20,515 bases of DNA from a virus. The stretch lies in IMG/VR virus record IMGVR_UViG_3300031841_002839, positions 1 to 20,515 of that record, one strand, 5' to 3'. Under the pieces are notes generated by a model that searched no databases, was not told the origin of the DNA, and saw only the letters and a list, made by a program, of their open reading frames with translations. Positions 13,926 through 20,092 of this stretch are shown in pieces. Each line of letters begins with the position of its first letter. Positions within the stretch are counted from its first letter, which is position 1. The position numbers were made by a program, and so were the translations under genes.

Positions 13926-13948
13926 ACAAATATAAAAAAAATTTATTA
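13926..13948 (-). promoter_or_regulatory. Promoter-like motif, copy 1 (before protease-capsid unit)
   Basis: The minus strand carries TATATTTG (13927-13934), matching TAnnTTTG, preceded by an 8-base T-rich spacer and TAATAAA. It is identical over 23 bases to the copy at 11987-12009. The upstream gene ends at a terminator (14055-14090), so a promoter is required here. No TTG is seen at the usual -33 position. The ATG lies only 4 bases downstream. Confidence 0.68.
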
Positions 13949-13992
13949 TAAAATTAATACTATCGAATTTTTTTATAGCTCTTGCTTATTCG

Positions 13993-14009
13993 AAAGTATT
14001 TTGTACTTT
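13993..14009. repeat. Short inverted repeat between terminator and protease promoter
   Basis: AAAGTA and TACTTT flank a five-base loop, making a perfect 6-bp stem. It lies in the 165-base gap between the Cys-protein gene and the protease gene, about 50 bases upstream of the promoter-like motif. It could be an activator or repressor site; nothing else in that part of the gap is recognisable. Confidence 0.25.
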
Positions 14010-14054
14010 TATCCCAGAGTAATTTTTTTCATTGATTGATTGTTTTGATTAGTT

Positions 14055-14090
14055 AAAAAGCATCGTTTGAGTAGCGGTGCTTTTTTTTTA
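14055..14090. terminator. Bidirectional intrinsic terminator after the portal-MuF unit
   Basis: AGCATCG and CGGTGCT pair as a 7-bp stem (one G-U) across a 9-base loop, flanked by A5 and T9 tracts, so either strand gives a stem followed by U residues. On the minus strand it comes directly after the stop codon (14088-14090) of the 52-residue Cys gene and ends the packaging-portal transcript. Confidence 0.85.
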
Positions 14091-14246
14091 TACCTCTTCG
14101 AAAACAATATCATTTAATTGATCTGGTAATGGCTTCGAATGATCGTTAGAACCATCCAATATTTCTTTCGGAATACCCAAAGGAAATGCGCCACATTTTA
14201 AATCACCTAAATAATGTTTGCAATTTATACATTTATCTACTGTCAT
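14088..14246 (-). CDS. Small Cys-rich protein next to MuF (52 residues)
   Basis: An ATG at 14246 opens MTVDKCINCKHYLGDLKCGA, continues FPLGIPKEILDGSNDHSKPL and ends PDQLNDIVFEEV. Cys6, Cys9 and Cys18 with His11 (C-x2-C-x-H-x6-C) could bind a metal. The body contains a F-P-x-GIP-x-EIL-x-G-x-NDH-x-KPLP pattern that I recall from short proteins encoded beside MuF/portal genes in phages of very different hosts. It overlaps the MuF gene as ATGA (14243-14246) and is followed at once by a terminator, so it is almost certainly translated. It may help head assembly or act with the MuF protein; no function is established that I can name. Confidence 0.78.
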   Translation of the reverse strand: MTVDKCINCKHYLGDLKCGAFPLGIPKEILDGSNDHSKPLPDQLNDIVFEEV

Positions 14247-15808
14247 AATGTTTTAAATAATTTTAATAAAGTCATAGGCACGTTTTTATCGCCATTTAAT
14301 CGCCAATAAGTGTACCATTCAACTAAATATTCTTTGAAATTTGTTTCGCCATATTCGGAAATACTTCGCTTTTGCCAATCGCCAACCGCTTTATATAACC
14401 TAAGTTGTTGATAATGCCGGTTGTGGCCAATTTCATGAATTAGCGTTTGACTGAATTTATCAGCAACTGAATCCGCTTGACTACTTACGGACCAATATTT
14501 GTTCGGATAATTTGTTTTAATTTTATCTTGTAATTCTTTTATACTTTGATTTACTTGTTTTTTGTACTTGTTTATTTTTCTTCTAAACGATAACGAAACT
14601 TCAACGTTTCCGTATTGATTTTCAACGTCATTCAAATATCCTTGCAGTTGGTTAATTTGTTCGTTGTAAGTTTTCAGTTCGGCTTTTCGGTGTTTTCTTA
14701 ATAAAGGTACGTTTAATTGAATTTTTTTATCACTACTGAAATAACGGCCATTAAAATTTGATTGCGGAGAATTAGTTACAGATAATTCGTTTAAATCTAA
14801 TTTACTGAACGCGTTTTCTTTCTCCATTGTCTTTAGTACCGAATTATATTCATCCGGTTTTAAACCCCTTAAAGATACCTTTTTTATACCTAATTTTCTG
14901 ATTCTTATTTCTGCATCACCTACCGTTTTGGCTGGTATAAAATTATTCGATGGTGATGTTGTTTGCGCTATTGATAATGGTGTTATTGCCCTTCCGGCAC
15001 TATCTACCCTTATAATATTCCCACTCGAATCCCTTTTTACCCTTTGCGCAACCGTGCATCTGCAATTTATAACATTACCGGCTGAACCATTTTGTTGATC
15101 GCCTGGATATTCCAATTGTTCACCACTTACATTGAACGATTCGCTTAATAATACCGTTTGGCCATTCATTGAATAATGATCAAATTTATCTTCCGGAATT
15201 CTTCGCGTTCTGCTATCTTGCGCCGATATCCAAACCTTTTCCATAACAACACCACTTACTGCCGATGCTCGAACGGCCGCAAAATTAGATGCGGTTGTTG
15301 TTTCAGTTCTTGCGATTCTCATTCCTTGCCATCGATAAAATTCCCTTGAACGAATGTATTTGTATATCGCATCCGTTACTTCAGAAGTTGTTTTGCCTTC
15401 GTTGTATTGTTTGGTGATTAACTCCATTAAAAAATCAATGTAGTTTTGTCGAACCGTTAAAATCTTTGATCCACCTTGACCAAGTAACATTTTTTGAACA
15501 TCGGCTAAAAACAAATCAGCGAATGTACCAAACGAAAAATCCTTTTGGTTTATTTGTCTGTTAATATACGCGCCAACCCTACGGCCGTGCTTCAAACCTA
15601 TTTCTTTATATATTTCTAAATACATTTGTTCGAATACGCTTTTATCAACGTACATTTCCAAAAACGCAATAACATTATATTGATTCGAACGTTCAAACGG
15701 AATCTTTGCCGTATGTTCTTTCAAATGCTTCCGGATAACACGAAACGCTTGTTTTTCATATCTTCCGTGCCATCGCATCCATTGTTGTCGAAATGTATTT
15801 AAACTCAT
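14243..15808 (-). CDS. MuF-type minor head protein with C-terminal zincin metallopeptidase-like domain
   Basis: This 521-residue protein has two parts. Residues 1 to about 258 form a portal-associated MuF (Mu gpF / SPP1 gp7) domain: helical N-terminus, ARTETTTASNFAAVRASAVS (167-186), KVWISAQDSRTR (191-202), FDHYSMNGQTV (209-219), and the closing NVINCRCTVAQ (245-255) with the family's Cys pair. Residues about 290-521 are an unusual extension with a charged helical linker (about 375-432), then an HEIGH zinc motif (458-462, in QTLIHEIGHNRHYQQ) and a downstream segment SEYGETNFKEYLVEWYTYW (484-502) in which Glu493 could be the third ligand. This resembles zincins such as the anthrax lethal-factor-like group. 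MuF proteins can enter the host with the DNA, so the domain may be an injected effector. It is TAATG-coupled to the portal gene (15808). Confidence 0.85.
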   Translation of the reverse strand: MSLNTFRQQWMRWHGRYEKQAFRVIRKHLKEHTAKIPFERSNQYNVIAFLEMYVDKSVFEQMYLEIYKEIGLKHGRRVGAYINRQINQKDFSFGTFADLFLADVQKMLLGQGGSKILTVRQNYIDFLMELITKQYNEGKTTSEVTDAIYKYIRSREFYRWQGMRIARTETTTASNFAAVRASAVSGVVMEKVWISAQDSRTRRIPEDKFDHYSMNGQTVLLSESFNVSGEQLEYPGDQQNGSAGNVINCRCTVAQRVKRDSSGNIIRVDSAGRAITPLSIAQTTSPSNNFIPAKTVGDAEIRIRKLGIKKVSLRGLKPDEYNSVLKTMEKENAFSKLDLNELSVTNSPQSNFNGRYFSSDKKIQLNVPLLRKHRKAELKTYNEQINQLQGYLNDVENQYGNVEVSLSFRRKINKYKKQVNQSIKELQDKIKTNYPNKYWSVSSQADSVADKFSQTLIHEIGHNRHYQQLRLYKAVGDWQKRSISEYGETNFKEYLVEWYTYWRLNGDKNVPMTLLKLFKTL

Positions 15809-17172
15809 TATTGAACTGAAGGAAAATCATCAAGTGATTGTTCCAACGTTAACACATCATCAATCACCGTAATTTGATTCATTAAATCATCTTCAACGAT
15901 ATCAAGATTCATTATTTCCCTTGCTTCGTTTTTAGTCACGAACCCTTTATCGTTTGCTTTTGATAACCATTCAACCAAAGATTTCATATCATCTTGCATT
16001 TCTGGAAGATCCGAAATATCGAACTTCAAACAATACCCTTGATAATCTTTGTATAACGGAAGGATATGTTGATTGAATAGGTTTTCAAATATTTGTAAAT
16101 CCGGAACAATCGTATCGATTAACACGCGTTTTTGCGCAACTTTATAATTGTCGTATTTCGCACCATTATCGTTATTCAATAACTTCGCATCCCAACCTAA
16201 CGCATTGCAAATTTGTTTTTCGTCAAACGTTAGATAATCAAACGGCTTCAATTCATCAGCACTTAACGATAAACGTGTAAACCCAATTTCAGCAGATACA
16301 CCGGCCATTTTACCTAATCGACCAGAATCCGCATCCATCTGCAATAACTTTTCTTTTAATGCCTTCGCTTGTGAATCAGTGAATCCGGATTGACCTTTTG
16401 CGTGAATTAAACCAAACGCACCACCGGAACGTAATGTTTTCTTATTCAAATCCAATGCTTCGTTTGAATTTTCAACGTTCTTCCAAACCGCACGTAATGG
16501 CGAATGGCCATAAACGTTTGTTGCTTGTAAATCGTAATTCGGATTGCTATACTTGATGTGTATTACCTCATCATCGGTAAATTCGGTATATTGATCGCCT
16601 TCAATTAACTTGTAACATTTAATCGGTGAATCTAAATCACCAATTTTATTACCAGGTTTTACAACGATTTCCATGTAATGCGATGGAAGGATATAATAAG
16701 CAATCGGTTCACCGGCTTGCATTCCACCTTCTGGCGCCAGTTTGTAAATAAATACCTCGCCACACGTTGCCAAATACGTTTCAAACAATTCTTTGAACTG
16801 CAACCATGTTGTAATTGGATTCGGTTGTTCGAGTTTGAAGTCTTTGATTGTTCCGTATGCCTTCGATTCGATTTTCTTTAATTCCAACCTTTGCTTCGGT
16901 GTAAGATTGTAATTCGTAGTTTTTACCAGCCTATTCGCTTTTTTCATTGCATCTTTATCTTCAATTTCCTTTATTTCGAAAGGAATCGATGCGAATTTAG
17001 TTGCCCTTTGATTGACAACCGAATAAACAAACGGATTGATATTGTACCCTTTTGTTATGTAGTTTATCTTGTTGTAGTCATATTGTGCTTCACCACCACC
17101 AAAGAAACTAAAAAAAGCATTGTTATATTTGTTCGTTCTACCAAGTAAACGATCAATCAAATTTGAACGCAT
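15808..17172 (-). CDS. Portal protein, HK97 family
   Basis: This 454-residue protein forms the dodecameric ring at one capsid vertex through which DNA is packaged and leaves. It shows portal signatures: NINPFVYSVVNQRATKFASI (residues about 45-64), a segment ITTWLQFKELFETYLATCGEVFIY, DDEVIHIKYSNPNYD, then YGHSPLRAVWKNVENSNEAL followed by LNKKTLRSGGAFGLI, and the C-terminal EWLSKANDKGFVTKNEAREIM, the clip/stem segment usual in HK97-type portals. Length is normal. It follows the large terminase gene after a 53-base gap containing a promoter-like box and is coupled to the MuF gene. Confidence 0.9.
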   Translation of the reverse strand: MRSNLIDRLLGRTNKYNNAFFSFFGGGEAQYDYNKINYITKGYNINPFVYSVVNQRATKFASIPFEIKEIEDKDAMKKANRLVKTTNYNLTPKQRLELKKIESKAYGTIKDFKLEQPNPITTWLQFKELFETYLATCGEVFIYKLAPEGGMQAGEPIAYYILPSHYMEIVVKPGNKIGDLDSPIKCYKLIEGDQYTEFTDDEVIHIKYSNPNYDLQATNVYGHSPLRAVWKNVENSNEALDLNKKTLRSGGAFGLIHAKGQSGFTDSQAKALKEKLLQMDADSGRLGKMAGVSAEIGFTRLSLSADELKPFDYLTFDEKQICNALGWDAKLLNNDNGAKYDNYKVAQKRVLIDTIVPDLQIFENLFNQHILPLYKDYQGYCLKFDISDLPEMQDDMKSLVEWLSKANDKGFVTKNEAREIMNLDIVEDDLMNQITVIDDVLTLEQSLDDFPSVQ

Positions 17173-17194
17173 ATAAAGAAAATTTATTTATCTA

Positions 17195-17202
17195 CAAATA
17201 TA
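17195..17202 (-). promoter_or_regulatory. Promoter-like -7 box before the portal gene
   Basis: The minus strand reads TATATTTG with AATAATTTT upstream, in the 53-base gap between terL and portal. It resembles the 23-bp motif seen elsewhere, but with a spacer longer by two or three bases. The leader would be about 22 bases. It would let head genes be expressed independently of terminase. Confidence 0.45.
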
Positions 17203-17225
17203 TATAAAAAAAAATTATTATTTTA

Positions 17226-18644
17226 TTAAAACACAAAAACTTGTGGTTGTGCTAACAATCTGTTAATTGATTGTACCAACGCATCTTGTAAATCATCGTG
17301 TTCACCGTTAGGAAATACCAAAATTCCTTGTTTATCATCGTAATACAATTTATTCACTAAAGATTTCCTAATATAAATCATCCCAGATTCAGCGTAAGGA
17401 GTTGCCATTGTTGCCCTTGCTATTTTATCGCCACCGGTAACATTTACCTCAATTGCTGGAATACCTTTGTTTGTTAATACTTGTTTTGCACTTTTTCCAC
17501 TCGCTTTTGCTTCAATGTAATGCGGTGATCGTTTCGATTGCATGAATGGTATTAATTTCGGAAACTCAAACCATCCAAAACCAATATCATCAATATACAT
17601 ATCTTTTTCAATTACACCAGCCGTAACATATGCACTCGCTGAATTTGTTTCTTTTTGTGTGTACGCCAAATCCCAATCAGTACCAATCTTTTTTATTGTA
17701 GGTAAAATCCGATTGAATTCATCATCATCAATTACCTTAAACCATTTCTGCCATATTGCACCATCTTCCGGTGCTGGAGTTTGCATAATTTGACCAGCAT
17801 ACCCATAAGAACCAAGATTTATTTTTAATTCATCAAGATCGTTTCTTGTTAGTCGTTTTATATCGAGCAACCCATCAACATACCTTTCTTTTAATTCCTT
17901 CGGCTTTATATCTTTTGATATCTCACCTGGTAAACAAATATGTTTTAATTTCTTACCTTTCTTTTCTAACCAATTACCAGTACAATCGCTTTTATGTAGC
18001 CTTTGCATTACTAAAATCGTAGGAGTAACACTTTTATCGACCTTTCGAGTTGATAACGTTACATCCATGAAATTATTTGCCGTTTCTCGTTCAACATCAC
18101 TTGATGCACCTTTAGGGTTAATCGGATCATCAACGATAATTATATGAGCATGAAATCCGGTAATTGTACCACCAACCGAAGTTGCGTATCTTTCACCACC
18201 TCTTGTTGTTTTGTAATGCGTTTTGTTGTCTTGGTCTTTCTTTATTTCAACACCATTAAACATTTTTTGATATTTATCGCTTTTGATAATATCCCTTGAT
18301 TTCAATGCGTGATCTGTTGATAACGAACCGGAATAAGAAGCCGTAAGAACTCGCAAACTGGGATCGATAGTCCAACACCAAGCCGGTAGCATAACCGTTG
18401 CAATCGTTGATTTGGATGTTCCGGGCGGTATGTTTATGATACAATCATATTCCTTCGATTTACGTTCTTTAACAAGGTAAACCATTCTTTGTAATTCATC
18501 ACATAAATATTCAATATGCCAATTATAAATCGGTTCTTCCGGAATAATTATCGACCAAAATTGTTTTACAAAATAAAAGAAACTTCTTCGGCATAATTCC
18601 CCTTTTACCTTATTTAGTTTCGGTATCAATGTTTTGTCTTGCAT
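17226..18644 (-). CDS. terL: Terminase large subunit
   Basis: This 472-residue ATP-driven packaging motor and nuclease has both expected domains. ATPase part: Walker A-like PPGTSKST (residues 73-80; the Gly/Lys spacing is of the degenerate terminase type), Walker B IIIVDDP (168-174, Asp172/Asp173) and the coupling motif TPTILVMQRLH (207-217). Nuclease part (RNase H fold): Asp323 in GTDWDLAYT, Glu378 in YIEAKASGKS, and Asp451/Asp454 in GEHDDLQDAL. Length is normal and no motif is broken. It overlaps the small terminase gene by 35 bases. Whether packaging is cos- or headful-type cannot be stated safely from these motifs. Confidence 0.95.
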   Translation of the reverse strand: MQDKTLIPKLNKVKGELCRRSFFYFVKQFWSIIIPEEPIYNWHIEYLCDELQRMVYLVKERKSKEYDCIINIPPGTSKSTIATVMLPAWCWTIDPSLRVLTASYSGSLSTDHALKSRDIIKSDKYQKMFNGVEIKKDQDNKTHYKTTRGGERYATSVGGTITGFHAHIIIVDDPINPKGASSDVERETANNFMDVTLSTRKVDKSVTPTILVMQRLHKSDCTGNWLEKKGKKLKHICLPGEISKDIKPKELKERYVDGLLDIKRLTRNDLDELKINLGSYGYAGQIMQTPAPEDGAIWQKWFKVIDDDEFNRILPTIKKIGTDWDLAYTQKETNSASAYVTAGVIEKDMYIDDIGFGWFEFPKLIPFMQSKRSPHYIEAKASGKSAKQVLTNKGIPAIEVNVTGGDKIARATMATPYAESGMIYIRKSLVNKLYYDDKQGILVFPNGEHDDLQDALVQSINRLLAQPQVFVF

Positions 18645-18939
18645 GAAGTTTTGTTAATACAATTAATTCTTCGTCACTCAATGAAGTTAAATCAAAATCT
18701 TCAGAAGATTCATCTTCACCAATTACAACACGATCCGGTGCTTTGCCAAAAACATATTCTTGAAGTAGTTTTAAATGCGGAAAACTTTCTTTTGATTCGG
18801 TTGCAATATGTTCGTAATATTTTTCGATTGAACCATATACTTCAATTATTGCGTTTTCACCCAATCTTCTTATTTGTTCCTCATCTGCCTTTCTTTTACG
18901 CCCAGCACCTTTTCTTGCGCCACCATGTCCATTTGCCAT
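18610..18939 (-). CDS. Terminase small subunit (putative)
   Basis: This 109-residue protein should bind the packaging site and guide the large subunit to it. The N-terminus GHGGARKGAGRKRKADEEQI (residues 4-23) is the Gly/Arg/Lys motif common in small terminases of this type, followed by a helical body with SFPHLKLLQEYVFGKAPDRV (about 52-71) and an acidic C-terminus (DESSEDFDLTSLSDEELIVL). Its position directly before terL with a 35-base overlap supports the assignment. The 268-base noncoding gap upstream is a natural place for its DNA target. Sequence conservation in this family is low, so the name rests partly on context. Confidence 0.82.
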   Translation of the reverse strand: MANGHGGARKGAGRKRKADEEQIRRLGENAIIEVYGSIEKYYEHIATESKESFPHLKLLQEYVFGKAPDRVVIGEDESSEDFDLTSLSDEELIVLTKLHARQNIDTETK

Positions 18940-19207
18940 ATTATTTGAATTTTTCTTGTTTATTCAACAAATATACAAAATTCCAAATTAATTACGGATT
19001 GTTACGTTTACACTTCTGATGGGTGCAACCCCATACATACCTTCCCTTTTTTTTATATTTCCCTTTATATATATCCCCAAAAACCAAAAACAACCCGAAA
19101 AAGTGTAGTAATAAGGTAATAAGGGTATATAATACAGTACATATCAGCAAGTTAAGTTACTACGGATTTTGGTAAATAAATGTTTTTGAATGTTTCGAAG
19201 TGTAGCG
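18940..19207. other. Noncoding gap before the terminase genes: candidate packaging or control region
   Basis: No convincing gene is present in these 268 bases. Seen directly: AAGTGTA three times (19101-19107, 19198-19204, and inverted at 19009-19015), TACGGATT twice in direct orientation (18993-19000, 19161-19168), a hairpin ATGGG/CCCAT with six-base loop (19019-19034), and a tandem pair TAATAAGGTAATAAGGG near 19109-19125. A 12-bp palindrome follows at 19201-19212. Small terminases often bind iterated short motifs next to their own gene, so a cos or pac site is a reasonable inference; regulation of terminase transcription is the alternative. A 25-codon frame on the minus strand here looks like chance. 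Confidence 0.4.
18968..18975 (-). promoter_or_regulatory. Promoter-like -7 box before the terminase genes
   Basis: TATATTTG on the minus strand, preceded by GGAATTTTG, lies 28 bases before the small terminase ATG. It matches TAnnTTTG but only part of the longer 23-bp motif. It is the best candidate start for the terminase transcript. Confidence 0.5.
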
Positions 19208-19212
19208 CTACA
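19201..19212. repeat. 12-bp palindrome at the end of the HNH gene
   Basis: TGTAGCGCTACA is a perfect palindrome that includes the TAG stop codon of the HNH nuclease gene (19208-19210). It directly follows TTCGAA-G on the plus strand. No T tract follows on the minus strand, so it is not a standard terminator. It may be a protein-binding site, possibly part of the packaging region next to it. Confidence 0.4.
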
Positions 19213-19990
19213 ATAGGTCAATACTTGAATTATTCAAAATTTCAGTTATTTTTGTTGGTTCTGGATGGTTATTCACCACCTTAATCAAGTTTTCGAATTT
19301 AACGTTTCGATTTCCTTTCTTAATATTATCTTGAGCGGATAAAATCTGAAGGTTAGTATAATGATTCAATAATAATACCTCATCTTCATTTTTAGCCAAA
19401 GAAATCGGAATGATGTGATCAATATGGCAATCTTCGTTATTCCATTTTTCGAAATCAAGCCAATTCATTAAATATTCAAAAGAACAACCAAGTATTTCAA
19501 AGGTTTTGCTGTTTTTGGAATACCCTTGAAATCTTATTGAATTTCCTATTAATACGCGCAGATTGTGTTTGATTTTATATAAAGGATCGTTTGTTCTTTT
19601 TTGTTTTAAATATTGTTTATTACGTTCGTTTATTTTTTCCTTATTATTTTGGTGATATTTTCTATTATATTCATTTAATCTTTCCTTATTATCTTGACGA
19701 TATCGTTTACTTCGTTCTAAAATGTTATTCTTATTATCTTGATAATATTGTTTTGCCTTTTCCTTATTATCTTGATAATATTGTTTTCTTCGTTCACTTA
19801 ATTTTTCCTTATTGTCTTGATAATGTTTTTTAACCTTGTCTTTATTGGCTTCATACCATTTTTTACAGTATTTTTTATTTTTCTTTTTAAGACATTCTTT
19901 ACAACGTGAAGTTCTACCATCAGAAATTCTTTTATCAGTATAAAATTCAGTTAACGGCTTTTCCTGGCCACATTTTGTGCAAGTTTTCAT
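19208..19990 (-). CDS. HNH endonuclease with N-terminal zinc ribbon and repeat linker
   Basis: This 260-residue protein is a predicted DNA nuclease. It has a zinc ribbon (Cys4, Cys7, Cys30, Cys33: CTKC and CKEC), a very charged helical linker made of repeats based on YQDNKEK (residues about 45-127), and a C-terminal HNH domain with CHIDHIIPISLA (188-199, catalytic His192 region), NHYTNLQIL (209-217) and DNIKKGN (221-227). The frame is open to 20080, but the start at 19990 is preferred: the zinc ribbon begins within three codons, and the upstream extension would read back across the promoter region to the terminator stem. Position before terS/terL fits an HNH protein assisting terminase cleavage, as in HK97 gp74, but free-standing homing-type HNH genes have the same build. 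A candidate promoter (TTTG-N20-TATCTTTA) precedes it. Confidence 0.85.
   Translation of the reverse strand: MKTCTKCGQEKPLTEFYTDKRISDGRTSRCKECLKKKNKKYCKKWYEANKDKVKKHYQDNKEKLSERRKQYYQDNKEKAKQYYQDNKNNILERSKRYRQDNKERLNEYNRKYHQNNKEKINERNKQYLKQKRTNDPLYKIKHNLRVLIGNSIRFQGYSKNSKTFEILGCSFEYLMNWLDFEKWNNEDCHIDHIIPISLAKNEDEVLLLNHYTNLQILSAQDNIKKGNRNVKFENLIKVVNNHPEPTKITEILNNSSIDLL
19610..19822. repeat. Tandem repeats of about 45 bp inside the HNH gene
   Basis: Codons 57-127 hold five successive units: YQDNKEKLSERRKQY, YQDNKEKAKQY, YQDNKNNILERSKRY, RQDNKERLNEYNRKY and HQNNKEKINERNKQY. Four units are 15 codons and one is 11. The DNA is visibly repetitive (ttattatcttga-type blocks), which suggests repeat number can change by slippage or recombination. 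The units should form a long charged helix. This is a coding repeat, not a CRISPR array. Confidence 0.85.
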
Positions 19991-20008
19991 AATATATATT
20001 TTTAGTAA

Positions 20009-20040
20009 AGATACATAAAGAAAACAATATACACAAAGAA
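20009..20040 (-). promoter_or_regulatory. Candidate promoter of the HNH gene
   Basis: Between the terminator and the ATG at 19990 the minus strand has a TTTG, about 20 bases, then TATCTTTA, one base from the Bacteroidota -7 consensus. The spacing fits a -33/-7 pair. The leader would be about 20 bases and AT-rich. Boundaries are approximate. Confidence 0.4.
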
Positions 20041-20043
20041 AAC

Positions 20044-20074
20044 AAAAAAACCCACTCGTTAGAGTAGGCCTTTT
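20044..20074 (-). terminator. Intrinsic terminator after the DUF3127-like gene
   Basis: On the minus strand CCTACTC and GAGTGGG pair as a 7-bp stem (one G-U) across a TAAC loop, followed by T7. It lies about 20 bases after the stop codon of the upstream gene (20093) and separates it from the HNH gene. Confidence 0.85.
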
Positions 20075-20092
20075 ATTCAATTGATCCGTTAA

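Noticed and set aside
13970-14040. Seven-codon frame MKKITLG before the protease gene, considered as a leader peptide
   Set aside because: It is too short to judge, with no regulatory hairpin arrangement that depends on its translation.
19050-19160. A 25-codon minus-strand frame (MYCIIYPYYLITTLFRVV...) in the pre-terminase gap
   Set aside because: It is hydrophobic low-complexity sequence in AT-rich noncoding DNA with no coupling or conserved feature.
19610-19822. Regular repeats that could be taken for a CRISPR array
   Set aside because: They are in-frame coding repeats (YQDNKEK units) of the HNH linker without unique spacers, and no cas genes are near.
1824-19833. Numerous plus-strand open frames of 64-177 codons (for example 8392-8925, 18639-19019, 19591-19833)
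   Set aside because: All lie opposite well-supported minus-strand genes, have low-complexity Leu/Phe/Tyr/His-rich translations typical of antisense frames in AT-rich DNA, and show no domain, coupling or promoter.
19991-20080. Longer N-terminus for the HNH gene starting at 20080
   Set aside because: It reads through the promoter region towards the terminator; the zinc ribbon begins directly after the Met at 19990.
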